DNA of 64,000 bases from Oscillospiraceae bacterium (GCA_003514385.1 DOQR01000004.1:235239-299238); one strand, 5' to 3'. Positions 7,961 to 17,514 are shown, counted from the first letter of the stretch. The notes: generated by a model from the sequence alone, not told the origin. A program made the numbers and translations.

Positions 7961-7990
7961 AAAAGCTGCATCTTGCGATGCAGCTTTTTA
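7961..7990. terminator. bidirectional terminator between the dap operon and the SDR gene
   Basis: GCTGCATC (7965-7972) pairs with GATGCAGC (7977-7984) across a TTGC loop, flanked by A-rich sequence on one side and TTTTT on the other. It suits the two convergent operons. Confidence 0.85.
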
Positions 7991-7999
7991 AAATTCAAA

Positions 8000-8809
8000 T
8001 CACACGCTCAGGAGTCCTGCGTCGAGCACGAACTGAGAGCCGGTCACATAGCGCGCCTTGTCGCTTGCGATATAGAGAACCATATTCGCGACATCCTCGG
8101 GCTCAATCCACGGCACGGGCAGAAGGTTGCCTGCGGAACGCTCGGCAATTTCAAGCGGAGTCGAATGCTCGAGAGCCGCAAGACCGTCGTTCATGGGAGT
8201 GTTAACTCCCGTCGGGTGGATGCTGACAACGCGGATATTATAGGGTGCAAGCTCGATAGCCCACGCTTTTGTCAGACCCGTGAGTCCCCATTTCGAAGCG
8301 GTATAGTGCGAAAGCCTGTTGCCGCCGCGCAGACCCATGACGGACGAGTTATTGATGATAACGCCGCTCTTTGCCTCCATCATGTGGGGAACGACTCTGC
8401 GGGTAACTATAAACGGACCTTTGAGGTTGATATCTATCATCGCGTCCCACTCTTCGTCGGTCATCTTATCGACCGTAGCATAGGCGCAGATACCTGCGTT
8501 ATTGAAAAGTATATCTATCTTGCCGAACTCGGCGATAGCTCTGTCAACGGCATCGGTGACGGATTTGTCGTCTCTGACATCGCCGGCAGCGATAAGGCAT
8601 CTTCTTCTTCTACCGAGGGCTTCCACTTCCTCTTTCAGGCTCTTGAGCTCGTCGCTCGTGCCGAACGAGTATGCGGGATATTCAATCTTCTTCGCCACAT
8701 CAAATGCGACGATATCGGCACCCTCTTTGGCAAGAGCGAGAGCGGTAGCTCTGCCCTGACCGTGTGCGGCGCCGGTTATAAACGCAACTTTGTTTTCAAA
8801 ATCAGACAT
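8000..8809 (-). CDS. SDR-family oxidoreductase, mycofactocin-dependent-subfamily-like
   Basis: A 269-residue Rossmann-fold short-chain dehydrogenase: ITGAAHGQGRA cofactor motif at about 12-22, NNAG, active-site Ser in NNSSVMG and Y-x3-K in HYTASKWG, and a typical C-terminal GSQFVLDAG. After beta-strand 2 there is an extra segment of about 25 residues (from KKIEYPAYSFGTSDEL on). Together with the GQGRA motif it recalls the subfamily linked to mycofactocin, whose members hold NAD tightly; this placement is from memory. ATG 8809 is chosen over 8824 because GGAG lies about 8 nt before it. It overlaps the upstream CMD-like gene by 8 bp. Substrate unknown. Confidence 0.82.
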   Translation of the reverse strand: MSDFENKVAFITGAAHGQGRATALALAKEGADIVAFDVAKKIEYPAYSFGTSDELKSLKEEVEALGRRRRCLIAAGDVRDDKSVTDAVDRAIAEFGKIDILFNNAGICAYATVDKMTDEEWDAMIDINLKGPFIVTRRVVPHMMEAKSGVIINNSSVMGLRGGNRLSHYTASKWGLTGLTKAWAIELAPYNIRVVSIHPTGVNTPMNDGLAALEHSTPLEIAERSAGNLLPVPWIEPEDVANMVLYIASDKARYVTGSQFVLDAGLLSV

Positions 8810-9344
8810 TACGGGTATCTCCATCTTTGCGATATTTGTAGAGCACTTCGTCGAGCGGAACTTTTGCGACGGTATTGAACAGATTTGTTGCGTACATTAT
8901 ACCTGCAAAAGCGATAAGAAGAACTATCTCCTCGGTTGAAAAACGCTCGGAAAGCTTATTGTATATCTCGTCGGGTATGTTGTGCGGATCTTTGCAGATA
9001 GCGCCGCCGAAATCGACGAGCAGCTTTTCGGTATCCGAAAGATGCGGGTTGTCCGGATCGTCGCCGGAATCAATAAGTATTTTTCTGAAAAAGATCGAAC
9101 ATATCAGGCACTCGTTGCCCTCGGATATAGCGTGGGAGAACAGCGATATTGCGCGGTCGCCGATGACCGGAACAAGCTGATCATAGAGCGTGTACCACTC
9201 CATATACGCTTTGAATGCAGGGACATTATGAAGCAGAGTACGCTTCATATTAGTGATGCGTCCGTGCTTTGCTATCTGATCTTCATACTCCCTCTTAACC
9301 TCTTCCGATGAACTTTCGTACTCTGTCATAGGTAAAAAGCTCAT
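8802..9344 (-). CDS. carboxymuconolactone decarboxylase/AhpD-like protein
   Basis: A 180-residue all-helical protein of the CMD/AhpD superfamily. The core AISEGNECLICSIFFRKIL holds the redox C-x2-C, but the histidine that usually follows at CxxCxxxH is replaced by Phe, so peroxidase-type chemistry may be altered. Start ATG 9344 is preceded by AAAGGAGG. It is the first gene of a two-gene unit with the SDR and overlaps it, suggesting a shared substrate or redox relay (inference). Confidence 0.75.
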   Translation of the reverse strand: MSFLPMTEYESSSEEVKREYEDQIAKHGRITNMKRTLLHNVPAFKAYMEWYTLYDQLVPVIGDRAISLFSHAISEGNECLICSIFFRKILIDSGDDPDNPHLSDTEKLLVDFGGAICKDPHNIPDEIYNKLSERFSTEEIVLLIAFAGIMYATNLFNTVAKVPLDEVLYKYRKDGDTRNV

Positions 9345-9385
9345 GAAAATTTCCTCCTTTAAACCATTAAAGCTTTTATTCAAGC

Positions 9386-9409
9386 AAAAACCGGCACAAT
9401 GATGTGCCG
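9386..9409 (-). terminator. terminator of the O-antigen-ligase-like gene
   Basis: CGGCACA (9392-9398) pairs with TGTGCCG (9403-9409), 4-nt loop. On the minus strand the stem is followed by GTTTTT (9390-9386). It lies 9 bp after the stop of the leftward gene. Confidence 0.8.
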
Positions 9410-9417
9410 TCTTTTTG

Positions 9418-10851
9418 TTATGATGTTTTTTCCGTCTGCACAGATGCAGACTTTTTCTTTGAGCGTCGGAGATTTTTCTCCGCCTTTCCCGTAAGCCTTA
9501 TCTCCTCGGGGTCGTCCTTTATCTTATCCATAATGACAAACATCAGCGTCATCATCAGAAGATACGGAACGGGGCTGAACAAGCCCGGATTGACAAGTGA
9601 CATCAGCTGCATACCGATATACGCGATAAAAATGAACTTGTTTGTCAGAGTGTTGCGGCGCGCAAAATAGACAATACGCGCAACGAATATATATCCGTAA
9701 GCCGCGATGCCGACTATGCCAAAACTGCCGATAACCTGGAACGGCGAGGAATGATACCAACACAGCGCGCCCTTGGCGGAATGATGGACATCCCTGTTGC
9801 CGAAATATCCGAGTCCCCTACCGAAAACCGGATTCGAGAGGAAATCCTCAACGGCGCGGCGCATGAGCCTGACTCTTATCTCGTTATCGTCTATCTGGAG
9901 AAGTCTCAGGAGCATATCGCGGAAGAAATAGATAAGATCCCAGAAGAACACGAAGAACATCACAATACCGACAGAGATTATAATGATATTATATACCCTG
10001 TGGCGTTTGTCGAAGCAGAGAAGCACTATCATGCACATCATGACTTCCGCAGTGCCGACTATTGCACCGCCGCGCGAGCCGGTTATCATCATACAGCCGT
10101 AGAACAACATACCGACCCAAAACCAGCCGTGATTGCCCTTTATCGAACGCAGGAAAGCAAACGGTAGGGCAAAAATAAGAAAAGTTGAGGCGTTGTTGCG
10201 CCACTGGAAAGCAAGAAGTCCGTGAGTCGAGAGCACCTTATCGAGATGCTCACCGTAATATTCGAGGATCATAAAGCAGCAGAACAACCCCATGATTATC
10301 ATTATTTTTGATATCTTATCCGGCAGAGAATAGTTTTCCCTCAGGCGAATGTGCGAGTTCATGAGATTATAGAACAGCAGCATACCGAAGCCGAGACCGA
10401 GGGTAAAAAATATCGGCATCAGACTAAAATATTCTTTCGCGGTTATCTTGCCGAGACCGCCGAGGGTAACTGCGACGGAGACTGCAAGCATCGGCCAGAA
10501 CAGCTCGCCGTGAGGCAGTTTGCGCTGATAATAATTGAAATGGAAGATTATAGCCGCTGCCGCAGGGACGATGAGCCAGACCATTTTGATGAACTCATCG
10601 TAAGAATTGTTGCACTTTATAAGGCAAAGACAGAGCAAAAGGAACGGTTCAAGCGCAATTATAACATCCTCGCAAAAAACGAGTATGGTGCAGATGATCG
10701 CCGCAAAGACAAGAAGCCCTATAGCCTCCACACGCAAGACGGTGATAAAACAGGCTATAAGGAAGCAAACCCACATGAACCAATCAGTGGAAAGATAGTG
10801 CTCTATGCTTTTTCTGACGCTTTCAAATTTCGCGTTTTTTGTCAAGTTCAT
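9418..10851 (-). CDS. O-antigen ligase/polymerase-like polytopic membrane protein
   Basis: A 477-residue protein with about 10-12 hydrophobic helices and a large external loop near the middle. The signature GSRGGAIVG followed later by FLSNPVFGRGLGYFGNRDVHHSAKG and a HxSxxQxxGxxGI segment fits the Wzy/WaaL-C (O-antigen ligase) family, which joins glycan chains to lipid or protein carriers. The C-terminus is a basic cytoplasmic tail. A predicted promoter occupies 10889-10916, so the GTG at 10890 cannot be the start; ATG 10851 is used, though its ribosome site is poor. No other glycan polymer genes are adjacent, so the substrate is unknown. Confidence 0.78.
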   Translation of the reverse strand: MNLTKNAKFESVRKSIEHYLSTDWFMWVCFLIACFITVLRVEAIGLLVFAAIICTILVFCEDVIIALEPFLLLCLCLIKCNNSYDEFIKMVWLIVPAAAAIIFHFNYYQRKLPHGELFWPMLAVSVAVTLGGLGKITAKEYFSLMPIFFTLGLGFGMLLFYNLMNSHIRLRENYSLPDKISKIMIIMGLFCCFMILEYYGEHLDKVLSTHGLLAFQWRNNASTFLIFALPFAFLRSIKGNHGWFWVGMLFYGCMMITGSRGGAIVGTAEVMMCMIVLLCFDKRHRVYNIIIISVGIVMFFVFFWDLIYFFRDMLLRLLQIDDNEIRVRLMRRAVEDFLSNPVFGRGLGYFGNRDVHHSAKGALCWYHSSPFQVIGSFGIVGIAAYGYIFVARIVYFARRNTLTNKFIFIAYIGMQLMSLVNPGLFSPVPYLLMMTLMFVIMDKIKDDPEEIRLTGKAEKNLRRSKKKSASVQTEKTS

Positions 10852-10888
10852 GCTCCTCGTTGACTCTCCGATCGTCTGAAATATTTTC

Positions 10889-10916
10889 ACAATACATCAA
10901 ACGAGCCGGCTGTCAA
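10889..10916 (-). promoter_or_regulatory. predicted promoter of the O-antigen-ligase-like gene
   Basis: On the minus strand TTGACA (10916-10911), 16-bp spacer, TATTGT (10894-10889). The expected start point near 10882 leaves a leader of about 30 nt to ATG 10851 and decides the start of that gene. Confidence 0.6.
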
Positions 10917-11001
10917 AAATACTGCCGAAATCCGCAGGTATAGTCCCCATGTTTAGCAGTTTATTTTATCACAAATTCATCAAAAAATCAAGAAATAACA
11001 A

Positions 11002-12117
11002 TTAATCGAGCTGCATTATTTCCTCCGCCAAGGCACTTGCCGCGTCAAATAATTCTTGGCGGCAGGAAAGCTGCAATTCGTCCATGCCGTGAGTTCCGTC
11101 CGACGACACAAAGAGTTTATCTATTCCGAGTGCGGCAGGGTCGGCATCATTTGATGCGCACCCGCAGACGGCGTAAACTTTTGCGCAAGCTTTGGCAGCT
11201 CTTTTGCAGACTCCGCTCATCACTTTTCCGTTGGTACTTTGTGAGTCGAATCTCCCCTCGCCCGTTATAACTACATCGGCATTCGCGGCAAATTTGTCAA
11301 AACCGAATTCGTCCAAAACTATATCTATGCCGCTTCTGAGTTCGGCATTCAGGAAAGCTGCCGCACCCGCGCCGAGACCGCCTGCGGCACCTGCGCCCGG
11401 AAGATCTTCCGAATCGAAGTTGAGGTCTCTTTTGAGAACATCAGCCATATGGCGAAGCCCTCGATCGAGCAATTCAACCTGTTCGGCATCCGCGCCTTTT
11501 TGCGGAGCAAAGACATATGCCGCGCCGTCAACGCCGAAAAGTGGATTAGTGACATCGCACGCAGCGACTACGGGAACACAAAACGTTTTTTTGGGCGCAA
11601 CAATATGTTCGACCTCTATGAGCGTTCCGCCGACAGGAACAAATGAATTATTATTTTTATCGAGAAAACGAAAGTCGAGCTCCGACGCCATACCTACGCC
11701 GCAGTCGTTGGTTGCGCTGCCGCCGAGACCCAAAACAATACGCTTCGCGCCGCGATTTACGGCATCGCGTATAAGCATACCGACGCCCGCAGTAGTCGTA
11801 ACGGTCGGGTCGGCTCTGTCGCCCGCAAGCGGCAGTCCGGCACAGGAGGCGGTTTCAATAACAGCCGCGCCGCTTTTGAGCATATAATACTCGGCGCGCA
11901 AAGATAAGCCGAACGGGTCTTTGGCATCGGCAGATATCCACTCGCCATCGTTAGAATTTGCAAAACTTGAACAAAGCCCCTCGCCGCCATCGGCAGCGGG
12001 GAGCTTTATCACATTGCAATCAGGTATTCTGTTTCTGAGCGCCGATTCGATTATATCACAGACCTCAGAGGAAGTCAGCGTGCCTTTGAAAGAATCGGGT
12101 GACAGCAGAATATTCAT
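11002..12117 (-). CDS. glycerate kinase (GlxK/GarK type)
   Basis: Phosphorylates D-glycerate with ATP. The 371-residue protein begins MNILLSPDSFKGTLTS and carries AADGGEG, the GLGGSATNDCGVGMA loop, and VITGEGRFDSQSTNGK near residue 270, all hallmarks of glycerate kinase type 1. Start ATG 12117 is 4 bp after the stop of the M20 peptidase gene and has almost no ribosome site, so translational coupling is likely. The longer frame to 12363 is a shadow of the peptidase. Confidence 0.94.
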   Translation of the reverse strand: MNILLSPDSFKGTLTSSEVCDIIESALRNRIPDCNVIKLPAADGGEGLCSSFANSNDGEWISADAKDPFGLSLRAEYYMLKSGAAVIETASCAGLPLAGDRADPTVTTTAGVGMLIRDAVNRGAKRIVLGLGGSATNDCGVGMASELDFRFLDKNNNSFVPVGGTLIEVEHIVAPKKTFCVPVVAACDVTNPLFGVDGAAYVFAPQKGADAEQVELLDRGLRHMADVLKRDLNFDSEDLPGAGAAGGLGAGAAAFLNAELRSGIDIVLDEFGFDKFAANADVVITGEGRFDSQSTNGKVMSGVCKRAAKACAKVYAVCGCASNDADPAALGIDKLFVSSDGTHGMDELQLSCRQELFDAASALAEEIMQLD

Positions 12118-12121
12118 ATTA

Positions 12122-13594
12122 TCAGTCTTTTGTAAGCATTCTGATATATCTCTTGAAGAACGACACGCCCTCATCAAGAACAGCAACGGGGCAGCGCTCA
12201 TCGGTAGCATGGGTGCAGAGAAGGAGCTTCGTGCGCACATGGAACGGAGCAAAGCGATAAATATTATCGCATATAGGCTCATAGAAGCAGGCATCGGTAC
12301 CGCCCATAACAAGATAGGGCGCAACGATAACCTCAGGATCGGCTCTGACGCAGATCTCCTCAATGACCTTGAAAGCTCTGGAATCGGTCGAAGAGAACTT
12401 GGACGCCTCTTTATGCTTGAGGCACTTTATCTCAACATCCTTATTCTTTATGACCTTGCGCAGATGCTTCTCGACATCTTCTGTGGTTGTGCCGGGCATC
12501 ATTCTGAAGTTTGCCGTAACAGATGCTTCCTGCGGAAGAACGTTGGCGACAGGGCTGCCCTCGGCCATGGTGACGCCGGTAGTGGTTCTTATGAGCGAAG
12601 CCGTCGGCGGAATCTGCTCCATGATAAACTTCGCAAGGGGCTTAAGCAGCCAGAGGTTGCAGGCGACGACTCTGACGGGATATGTGGTTCTTCTGCCGAG
12701 ATTGGAGAAGAGTTTGAGAACAAACGGCTCGAGTTTTGACTTGAACTGATGGTTTTCAACGTCTTTGACGACATCCGCTATTTTGCCTATGGCGCTGTGC
12801 TTCGGAGGCTGAGAAGAATGTCCGCCCTTAGCTCTGACGCTCATAGAGAAATCGGCATAGCCCTTCTCCGCGATGCCTACGCCCGCAAGATTGCCCTTGA
12901 GAACATGCTTGACGTTGACGGGCAGTATGGCTCCGCCCTCATCTATGACGCTGTCGAGGTGAATACCGCGTGACTTGAGGGTTTCCATGATAGCCTTTGC
13001 GCCGGCATCCTTTGCAGCGACGACTTCCTCATCGTGACCGAAGCAGAGATAGACATCTCTCTCGGGTTCATATCCCTCTTCAAGAAGAGTCTCAACGGCT
13101 TCCATGACGCAGATAAGGTGGTTCTTCATATCAAGAGCACCTCTGCCCCAGATGAACTCGCCGTCGTTATAGCCGCTGAACGGCTCATGCGTCCAGTCAC
13201 CCTCTGTGCCGGGCTCGATCGGAACGACATCCTGATGCGAAAGCAGAGCTATAGGCTCGAGATCGGGATTCTTGCCCTTCCAGCGATAGAGCAGGCTCGC
13301 CTCGGCGATATCCTCGCGCTCGAGAGTCTTATGCAGCAGAGGATACGACTCCTCAAGGAATTTGTGGAATTTTTCAAACTGCGACCAGTCGACCTTATCT
13401 TTTTCAGGATAAGATACGGTGGGAATCTGAATGGCACCGCTTAAATGTTTTGCGGCACGCTCAACATCAACATTCTCTTTCTCAAGAGGCTTTGTCTCCC
13501 TCTTCTTGGGGACAAAGAATATGGCTCTGATAAGAGTTATGACGATAAAAATACCGAGAGCTATCAGAATGCCGTAAAGTATTTTGAGTCCCAT
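12122..13594 (-). CDS. M20-family metallopeptidase with N-terminal membrane anchor
   Basis: A 490-residue zinc peptidase resembling carboxypeptidase S/PM20D1. One hydrophobic segment at about 5-25 (GILIALGIFIVITLIRAIFF) is followed by a charged linker and the M20 domain: LLSHQDVVP (metal His), GRGALDMKN (bridging Asp), GHDEEV (catalytic and metal Glu), a dimerisation domain, and a C-terminal metal region VMGGTDACFY. Start ATG 13594 has AAAGGAG at good spacing. A promoter is predicted at 13678-13706. It heads a two-gene unit with glycerate kinase. The substrate is probably a small peptide or N-acyl amino acid. Confidence 0.9.
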   Translation of the reverse strand: MGLKILYGILIALGIFIVITLIRAIFFVPKKRETKPLEKENVDVERAAKHLSGAIQIPTVSYPEKDKVDWSQFEKFHKFLEESYPLLHKTLEREDIAEASLLYRWKGKNPDLEPIALLSHQDVVPIEPGTEGDWTHEPFSGYNDGEFIWGRGALDMKNHLICVMEAVETLLEEGYEPERDVYLCFGHDEEVVAAKDAGAKAIMETLKSRGIHLDSVIDEGGAILPVNVKHVLKGNLAGVGIAEKGYADFSMSVRAKGGHSSQPPKHSAIGKIADVVKDVENHQFKSKLEPFVLKLFSNLGRRTTYPVRVVACNLWLLKPLAKFIMEQIPPTASLIRTTTGVTMAEGSPVANVLPQEASVTANFRMMPGTTTEDVEKHLRKVIKNKDVEIKCLKHKEASKFSSTDSRAFKVIEEICVRADPEVIVAPYLVMGGTDACFYEPICDNIYRFAPFHVRTKLLLCTHATDERCPVAVLDEGVSFFKRYIRMLTKD

Positions 13595-13677
13595 TGTTTT
13601 TCTCCTTTCACGCCACGCGGCGAAATAAATTAATATACACTTTGACGCGGTAAAGCCCGAAGTCAAATATCTACATA

Positions 13678-13706
13678 ATAATATCAGAAAATCGCTGTTC
13701 AGACAA
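13678..13706 (-). promoter_or_regulatory. predicted promoter of the M20 peptidase-glycerate kinase unit
   Basis: On the minus strand TTGTCT (13706-13701), 17-bp spacer, TATTAT (13683-13678), leaving a leader of about 75 nt. Confidence 0.5.
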
Positions 13707-13755
13707 TAGCCGAAATGCAAAAATTTGCCCCAAAAAGCATAGAAATTTTATATGA

Positions 13756-16700
13756 TTACATGTCAAAAAGGCTTATCTGCGTGGTTTTCGGAATATCCTC
13801 AAGCGCACCCGCCGCTTCGAGAGCCTCGATAACAGTCTTGGAAACACTCGCGCGTCTGCGCAAATCTTCGACGGATAGGTACTTGCCCTCGCCGTCATCG
13901 CGCGCCGCAGCAAGCTGCTCCGCGGCAACGCCGCCGCATCCGCCGAGAGCGGAGAACGGAAGCCTTATCTTGCCGTCCTCAATATGATAGACCTTGGCAT
14001 CGGAATCATATACATCGACCGGAAGGAACTTCACTCCGCGCGCCATCATCTCATTGACGACCTGGAGAGAAGTGAACATATTCTCCTCCTTGGCGGTGGC
14101 TTCCTTCATGTTCATCTTTGTCTTGAGATATTTCATCTTGTTCTTGACGGCTTCCTGACCCGCCATGATGGACACGGTATCAAGGTCTTCGCCGCGGACT
14201 GTCATATATGTCGCGTAGTACTCGACAGGATAGTAGAGCTTATACCACGCAAGGCGCATGGCAGCGATAACATACGCTGCGGCGTGAGCCTTCGGGAACA
14301 TATATTTTATTTTAAGACAGCTGTCGATATACCACTCGGGAACATTATTTGCGCGCATCGCAGCCTTGTGTTCATCGGTAAGGAGCTTTTTCGCTTTACC
14401 CTTACGGGTTATCTCCATTATCTTGAACGCCATGCTCGGCTCGACGCCCTTATGTATAAGATAGGTCATGATGCTGTCTCGTGTTCCGATAACGTCGGAA
14501 ATGGTGCAGGTGCCGTTATCGATAAGGTCTTTTGCGTTGCCGAGCCAGACGTCGGTGCCGTGGGAAAGTCCGGATATCTGGAGCATATCGGAAAAATTCT
14601 TGGGCTTTGAGTCGAGAAGCATCTGCCGCACGAACGGAGTTCCCAATTCGGGCAAAGACAGCGTACCTGTATTGCAGTCGATGTCCTCTTCCGTTACGCC
14701 CATGGGCTCGGGAGATAAAAGCATCTCATAGAGCTTCGGGTCGCAGACATCGGCATCCATAACGGATGTCCCGGTCAGATTTTCAAGATGCTTATAGAAC
14801 GTCGGCACATCGTGGCCGAGAATATCAAGCTTAAGTATCGTATCGTGGAGCGCATGGAAGTCGAAATGCGTTGTTCGAGTGCCCTTGTCGGGATCGTCCG
14901 CGGGGTGCTGGATAGGCGTGAAGTCCTCAGCCTCTTTATAGTCCGGCACAACGACCATTCCGCCGGGGTGCTGGCCGGTTGTGCGCTTTATTCCGACGCA
15001 GCCCTGAACCAATCTCTCTTCCTCCGCACGCTGAACGGTCATGCCTTTTTCGTCAAGCCATTTTTTGACGAAGCCGTAGGCGGTCTTATCGGCGAGAGTA
15101 CCGATTGTACCTGCCTTGAAAACGTTCTTAGCGCCGAAAAGAGTTTCAGTATACTTATGCGCCTGCGACTGGAAATCGCCGGAGAAGTTAAGGTCGATAT
15201 CTGGCTGTTTATCGCCGTGGAAACCGAGGAAGGTCTCGAACGGGATATCGTGGCCGTCACGGACAAGCGGTTCGCCGCAGATCTCGCAGTTCTTCGGCGG
15301 CAGGTCGAAGCCAGAGCCGATTGAGCCGTCCATGAAGAAGGTGCTCTTTTTGCAGTGCTTGCACAGATAGTGCGGCATAAGCGGGTTGACCTCGGATATC
15401 TCCGCCGCGAAAGCGACGAACGACGAGCCGACCGAGCCTCGCGAGCCAACGTAATAACCGTGATCCATAGAGAATTTGACGAGTCGCTGGGCGATGATAT
15501 AAAGCACGGCGTAGCCGTGTTCGATAATTGAGCTGAGCTCCTTTTCAAGGCGCTTTTCGACATATTCCGGCAGAGGATCACCGTAGATATCTTTCACATG
15601 CTTATAGCATATCTCGCGCAGTTCTTCATCGGAGCCCGGAATTCGCGGAGGATATGTACCGTCCGGTATGGGCTGGATAACCTCGCACATATCGGCTATC
15701 TTATTGGTGTTTTCAATAACAACCTCGCGTGCGGTCTCCTCGCCGAGATAGGCGAACTCATCGAGCATCTCCTGCGTTGTTCTGAAATAGAGCGGAGCCT
15801 GCTGCGCGGCGTCGGTAAAGCCCTGACCGGTCATGATAATCTCTCTGAAAACGCTGTCGCTCTTGTCCATGAAATGGACATCGCAGGTGGCGACAGTGAG
15901 CTTGCCGAGCTTGTCGGCAGTAGCGATTATCTTTTTGTTTATATCTTCGAGCCCCTGAACGTCCTTGACTCTGCCCTCTCTGATAAGGAAAGCGTTGTTG
16001 CCGTTGGGCTGTATCTCAAGGTAATCGTAGAACGAGGCGATTTCAAGCACTTCATCGTCGGATTTTCCGTCGAGTATGGCTCGGTAAACTTCACCCTGCT
16101 CGCACGCACTGCCGACGATTATACCCTCGCGGAACTCTTCGATAACCGAGCGTGGGACGCCGGGCTTGCGGCTGAAATATTCGAGGTTAGATTTTGTGAT
16201 TATTTTATAGAGATTCTTAAGTCCTACATAATTCTTTGCAAGGAAGATTATGTGGTTATATTTCTTTTTCTTCTCGGCAGGATCGACGACGCGGTCGTCA
16301 AAATAATAGCCCTCCATGCCGTAGAGTATCTTTATCTTGCCCTTTGCCGCAGCGCAGGCCTCGGGGAATGCCTGAACAACGCCGTGGTCGGTTATGGCTA
16401 TCGCCTTGTGTCCCCATGCTATAGCACGCTCAACGAGCTTTGTGGCGCTCGAAACGGCGTCCATGGCGGACATTGTGGTATGCAAATGAAGCTCGACGCG
16501 TTTCTCAGGTGCTTCGTCCTTCTTTTCGATAAGGTCAATTGTCGTTATGGCTCGCGCGTTTATGCAGTCGCACTTCATATAGGAGTCGTAGTTGACAACA
16601 CCTCTTACCATAACGGCGACGCCGTCTTTGATATTCTTGAGCAGGCTTTCGCAGTTCTCGGCGAGCTCGAATATCTTGACGGAATATGAATTTGTCTTAT

Positions 16701-17514
16701 CGGTAATGCAGAAATTGATTATCTTTCTCTTGCCGTCGCGTGTGTCGCGCGACTCGAAAGCGAAGACGGTGCCCCAGACAACGACCGAGCCCGAGTCGGA
16801 AGCTATCTCGCTCAGGGGCATAGGCTTGGTTTTTATTATAGGTCCGTAGATCGGGACGGAATATTTCGTTGAAAACGGATATTCGTCATATGTTCTTGTA
16901 AGGCTGCTGAGGTCTTTTTCCTGCGAAACTTTGTCGGCGAATGCGTTGCGTATGCCGCTGTCAAGTTCTTCCTGATACTGCATCACTTCGCCGTCATCAA
17001 CAGGTGCGCCGCTGTCAGTAAACTCAACACCGACATCCTCGCCGAAGCGCTCAAATATCATCTGAGCGAAGCGCTTGGGTGCGCCGAGATTGTTTATAAC
17101 ATCCGCGCCGCTCTTGAGCTGGACAGACACCATATCGCCGAGCATGAAGCACTTTGCATCGTTTAAAAATCCGTTCGCGGCGGGAAACTCCTTGCGCAGA
17201 GAAACGAGCAGCTTGGCAAGCCCGAGTTCGCTCATCGGCTCTTTCGGAACATCTTCGCGTTTTTCTTCTTTGACCGAACAGTTTATCACTGCGACATTGA
17301 GAGTAAATGCTTTTATGAGCGAAGTTTCTACAGCTCTCAAAATAAGCTTGCCCGGCGCAACAGCCGCCGAGCAAAGCAGTTCGAGCTCCCTGCGCTCGAC
17401 ATTCAGATTGATATCATCAAGCTGAATATTCTCAAGCTCAGAGAGCAGTTCGGAATCATCAATATATTCTTTTACAAAATCAACTAACTTCTTGCCGGAC
17501 ATCATTGTCTCCAT
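13756..17514 (-). CDS. polC: DNA polymerase III alpha subunit, PolC type, apparently without exonuclease domain
   Basis: The replicative polymerase of low-GC Gram-positives. Order of domains in 1252 residues: N-terminal domain (about 1-190), OB fold (about 240-325), PHP domain beginning ELHLHTTMS (341-349), zinc motif C718-x2-C and C743-x2-C, catalytic PDIDLNFSG (771-779) and KLDILGHD (about 895-902), and C-terminal domains. Bacillus-type PolC has about 1440 residues with a DnaQ-like exonuclease (FDVETTG motif) inserted in PHP after a segment like YGMEGYYFDD. Here that segment (398-407) runs within about 15 residues into HIIFLAKNYVGLKNLYKI, and no exonuclease motif is seen. Start ATG 17514 overlaps the ispG stop (TAATG); ATGs at 17505 or 17502 fit the GGAG better. 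Confidence 0.96.
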   Translation of the reverse strand: METMMSGKKLVDFVKEYIDDSELLSELENIQLDDINLNVERRELELLCSAAVAPGKLILRAVETSLIKAFTLNVAVINCSVKEEKREDVPKEPMSELGLAKLLVSLRKEFPAANGFLNDAKCFMLGDMVSVQLKSGADVINNLGAPKRFAQMIFERFGEDVGVEFTDSGAPVDDGEVMQYQEELDSGIRNAFADKVSQEKDLSSLTRTYDEYPFSTKYSVPIYGPIIKTKPMPLSEIASDSGSVVVWGTVFAFESRDTRDGKRKIINFCITDKTNSYSVKIFELAENCESLLKNIKDGVAVMVRGVVNYDSYMKCDCINARAITTIDLIEKKDEAPEKRVELHLHTTMSAMDAVSSATKLVERAIAWGHKAIAITDHGVVQAFPEACAAAKGKIKILYGMEGYYFDDRVVDPAEKKKKYNHIIFLAKNYVGLKNLYKIITKSNLEYFSRKPGVPRSVIEEFREGIIVGSACEQGEVYRAILDGKSDDEVLEIASFYDYLEIQPNGNNAFLIREGRVKDVQGLEDINKKIIATADKLGKLTVATCDVHFMDKSDSVFREIIMTGQGFTDAAQQAPLYFRTTQEMLDEFAYLGEETAREVVIENTNKIADMCEVIQPIPDGTYPPRIPGSDEELREICYKHVKDIYGDPLPEYVEKRLEKELSSIIEHGYAVLYIIAQRLVKFSMDHGYYVGSRGSVGSSFVAFAAEISEVNPLMPHYLCKHCKKSTFFMDGSIGSGFDLPPKNCEICGEPLVRDGHDIPFETFLGFHGDKQPDIDLNFSGDFQSQAHKYTETLFGAKNVFKAGTIGTLADKTAYGFVKKWLDEKGMTVQRAEEERLVQGCVGIKRTTGQHPGGMVVVPDYKEAEDFTPIQHPADDPDKGTRTTHFDFHALHDTILKLDILGHDVPTFYKHLENLTGTSVMDADVCDPKLYEMLLSPEPMGVTEEDIDCNTGTLSLPELGTPFVRQMLLDSKPKNFSDMLQISGLSHGTDVWLGNAKDLIDNGTCTISDVIGTRDSIMTYLIHKGVEPSMAFKIMEITRKGKAKKLLTDEHKAAMRANNVPEWYIDSCLKIKYMFPKAHAAAYVIAAMRLAWYKLYYPVEYYATYMTVRGEDLDTVSIMAGQEAVKNKMKYLKTKMNMKEATAKEENMFTSLQVVNEMMARGVKFLPVDVYDSDAKVYHIEDGKIRLPFSALGGCGGVAAEQLAAARDDGEGKYLSVEDLRRRASVSKTVIEALEAAGALEDIPKTTQISLFDM

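Noticed and set aside
8000..9344. A mycofactocin biosynthesis locus
   Set aside because: Only the SDR resembles the dependent enzymes; no precursor peptide, radical SAM or glycosyltransferase gene is adjacent.
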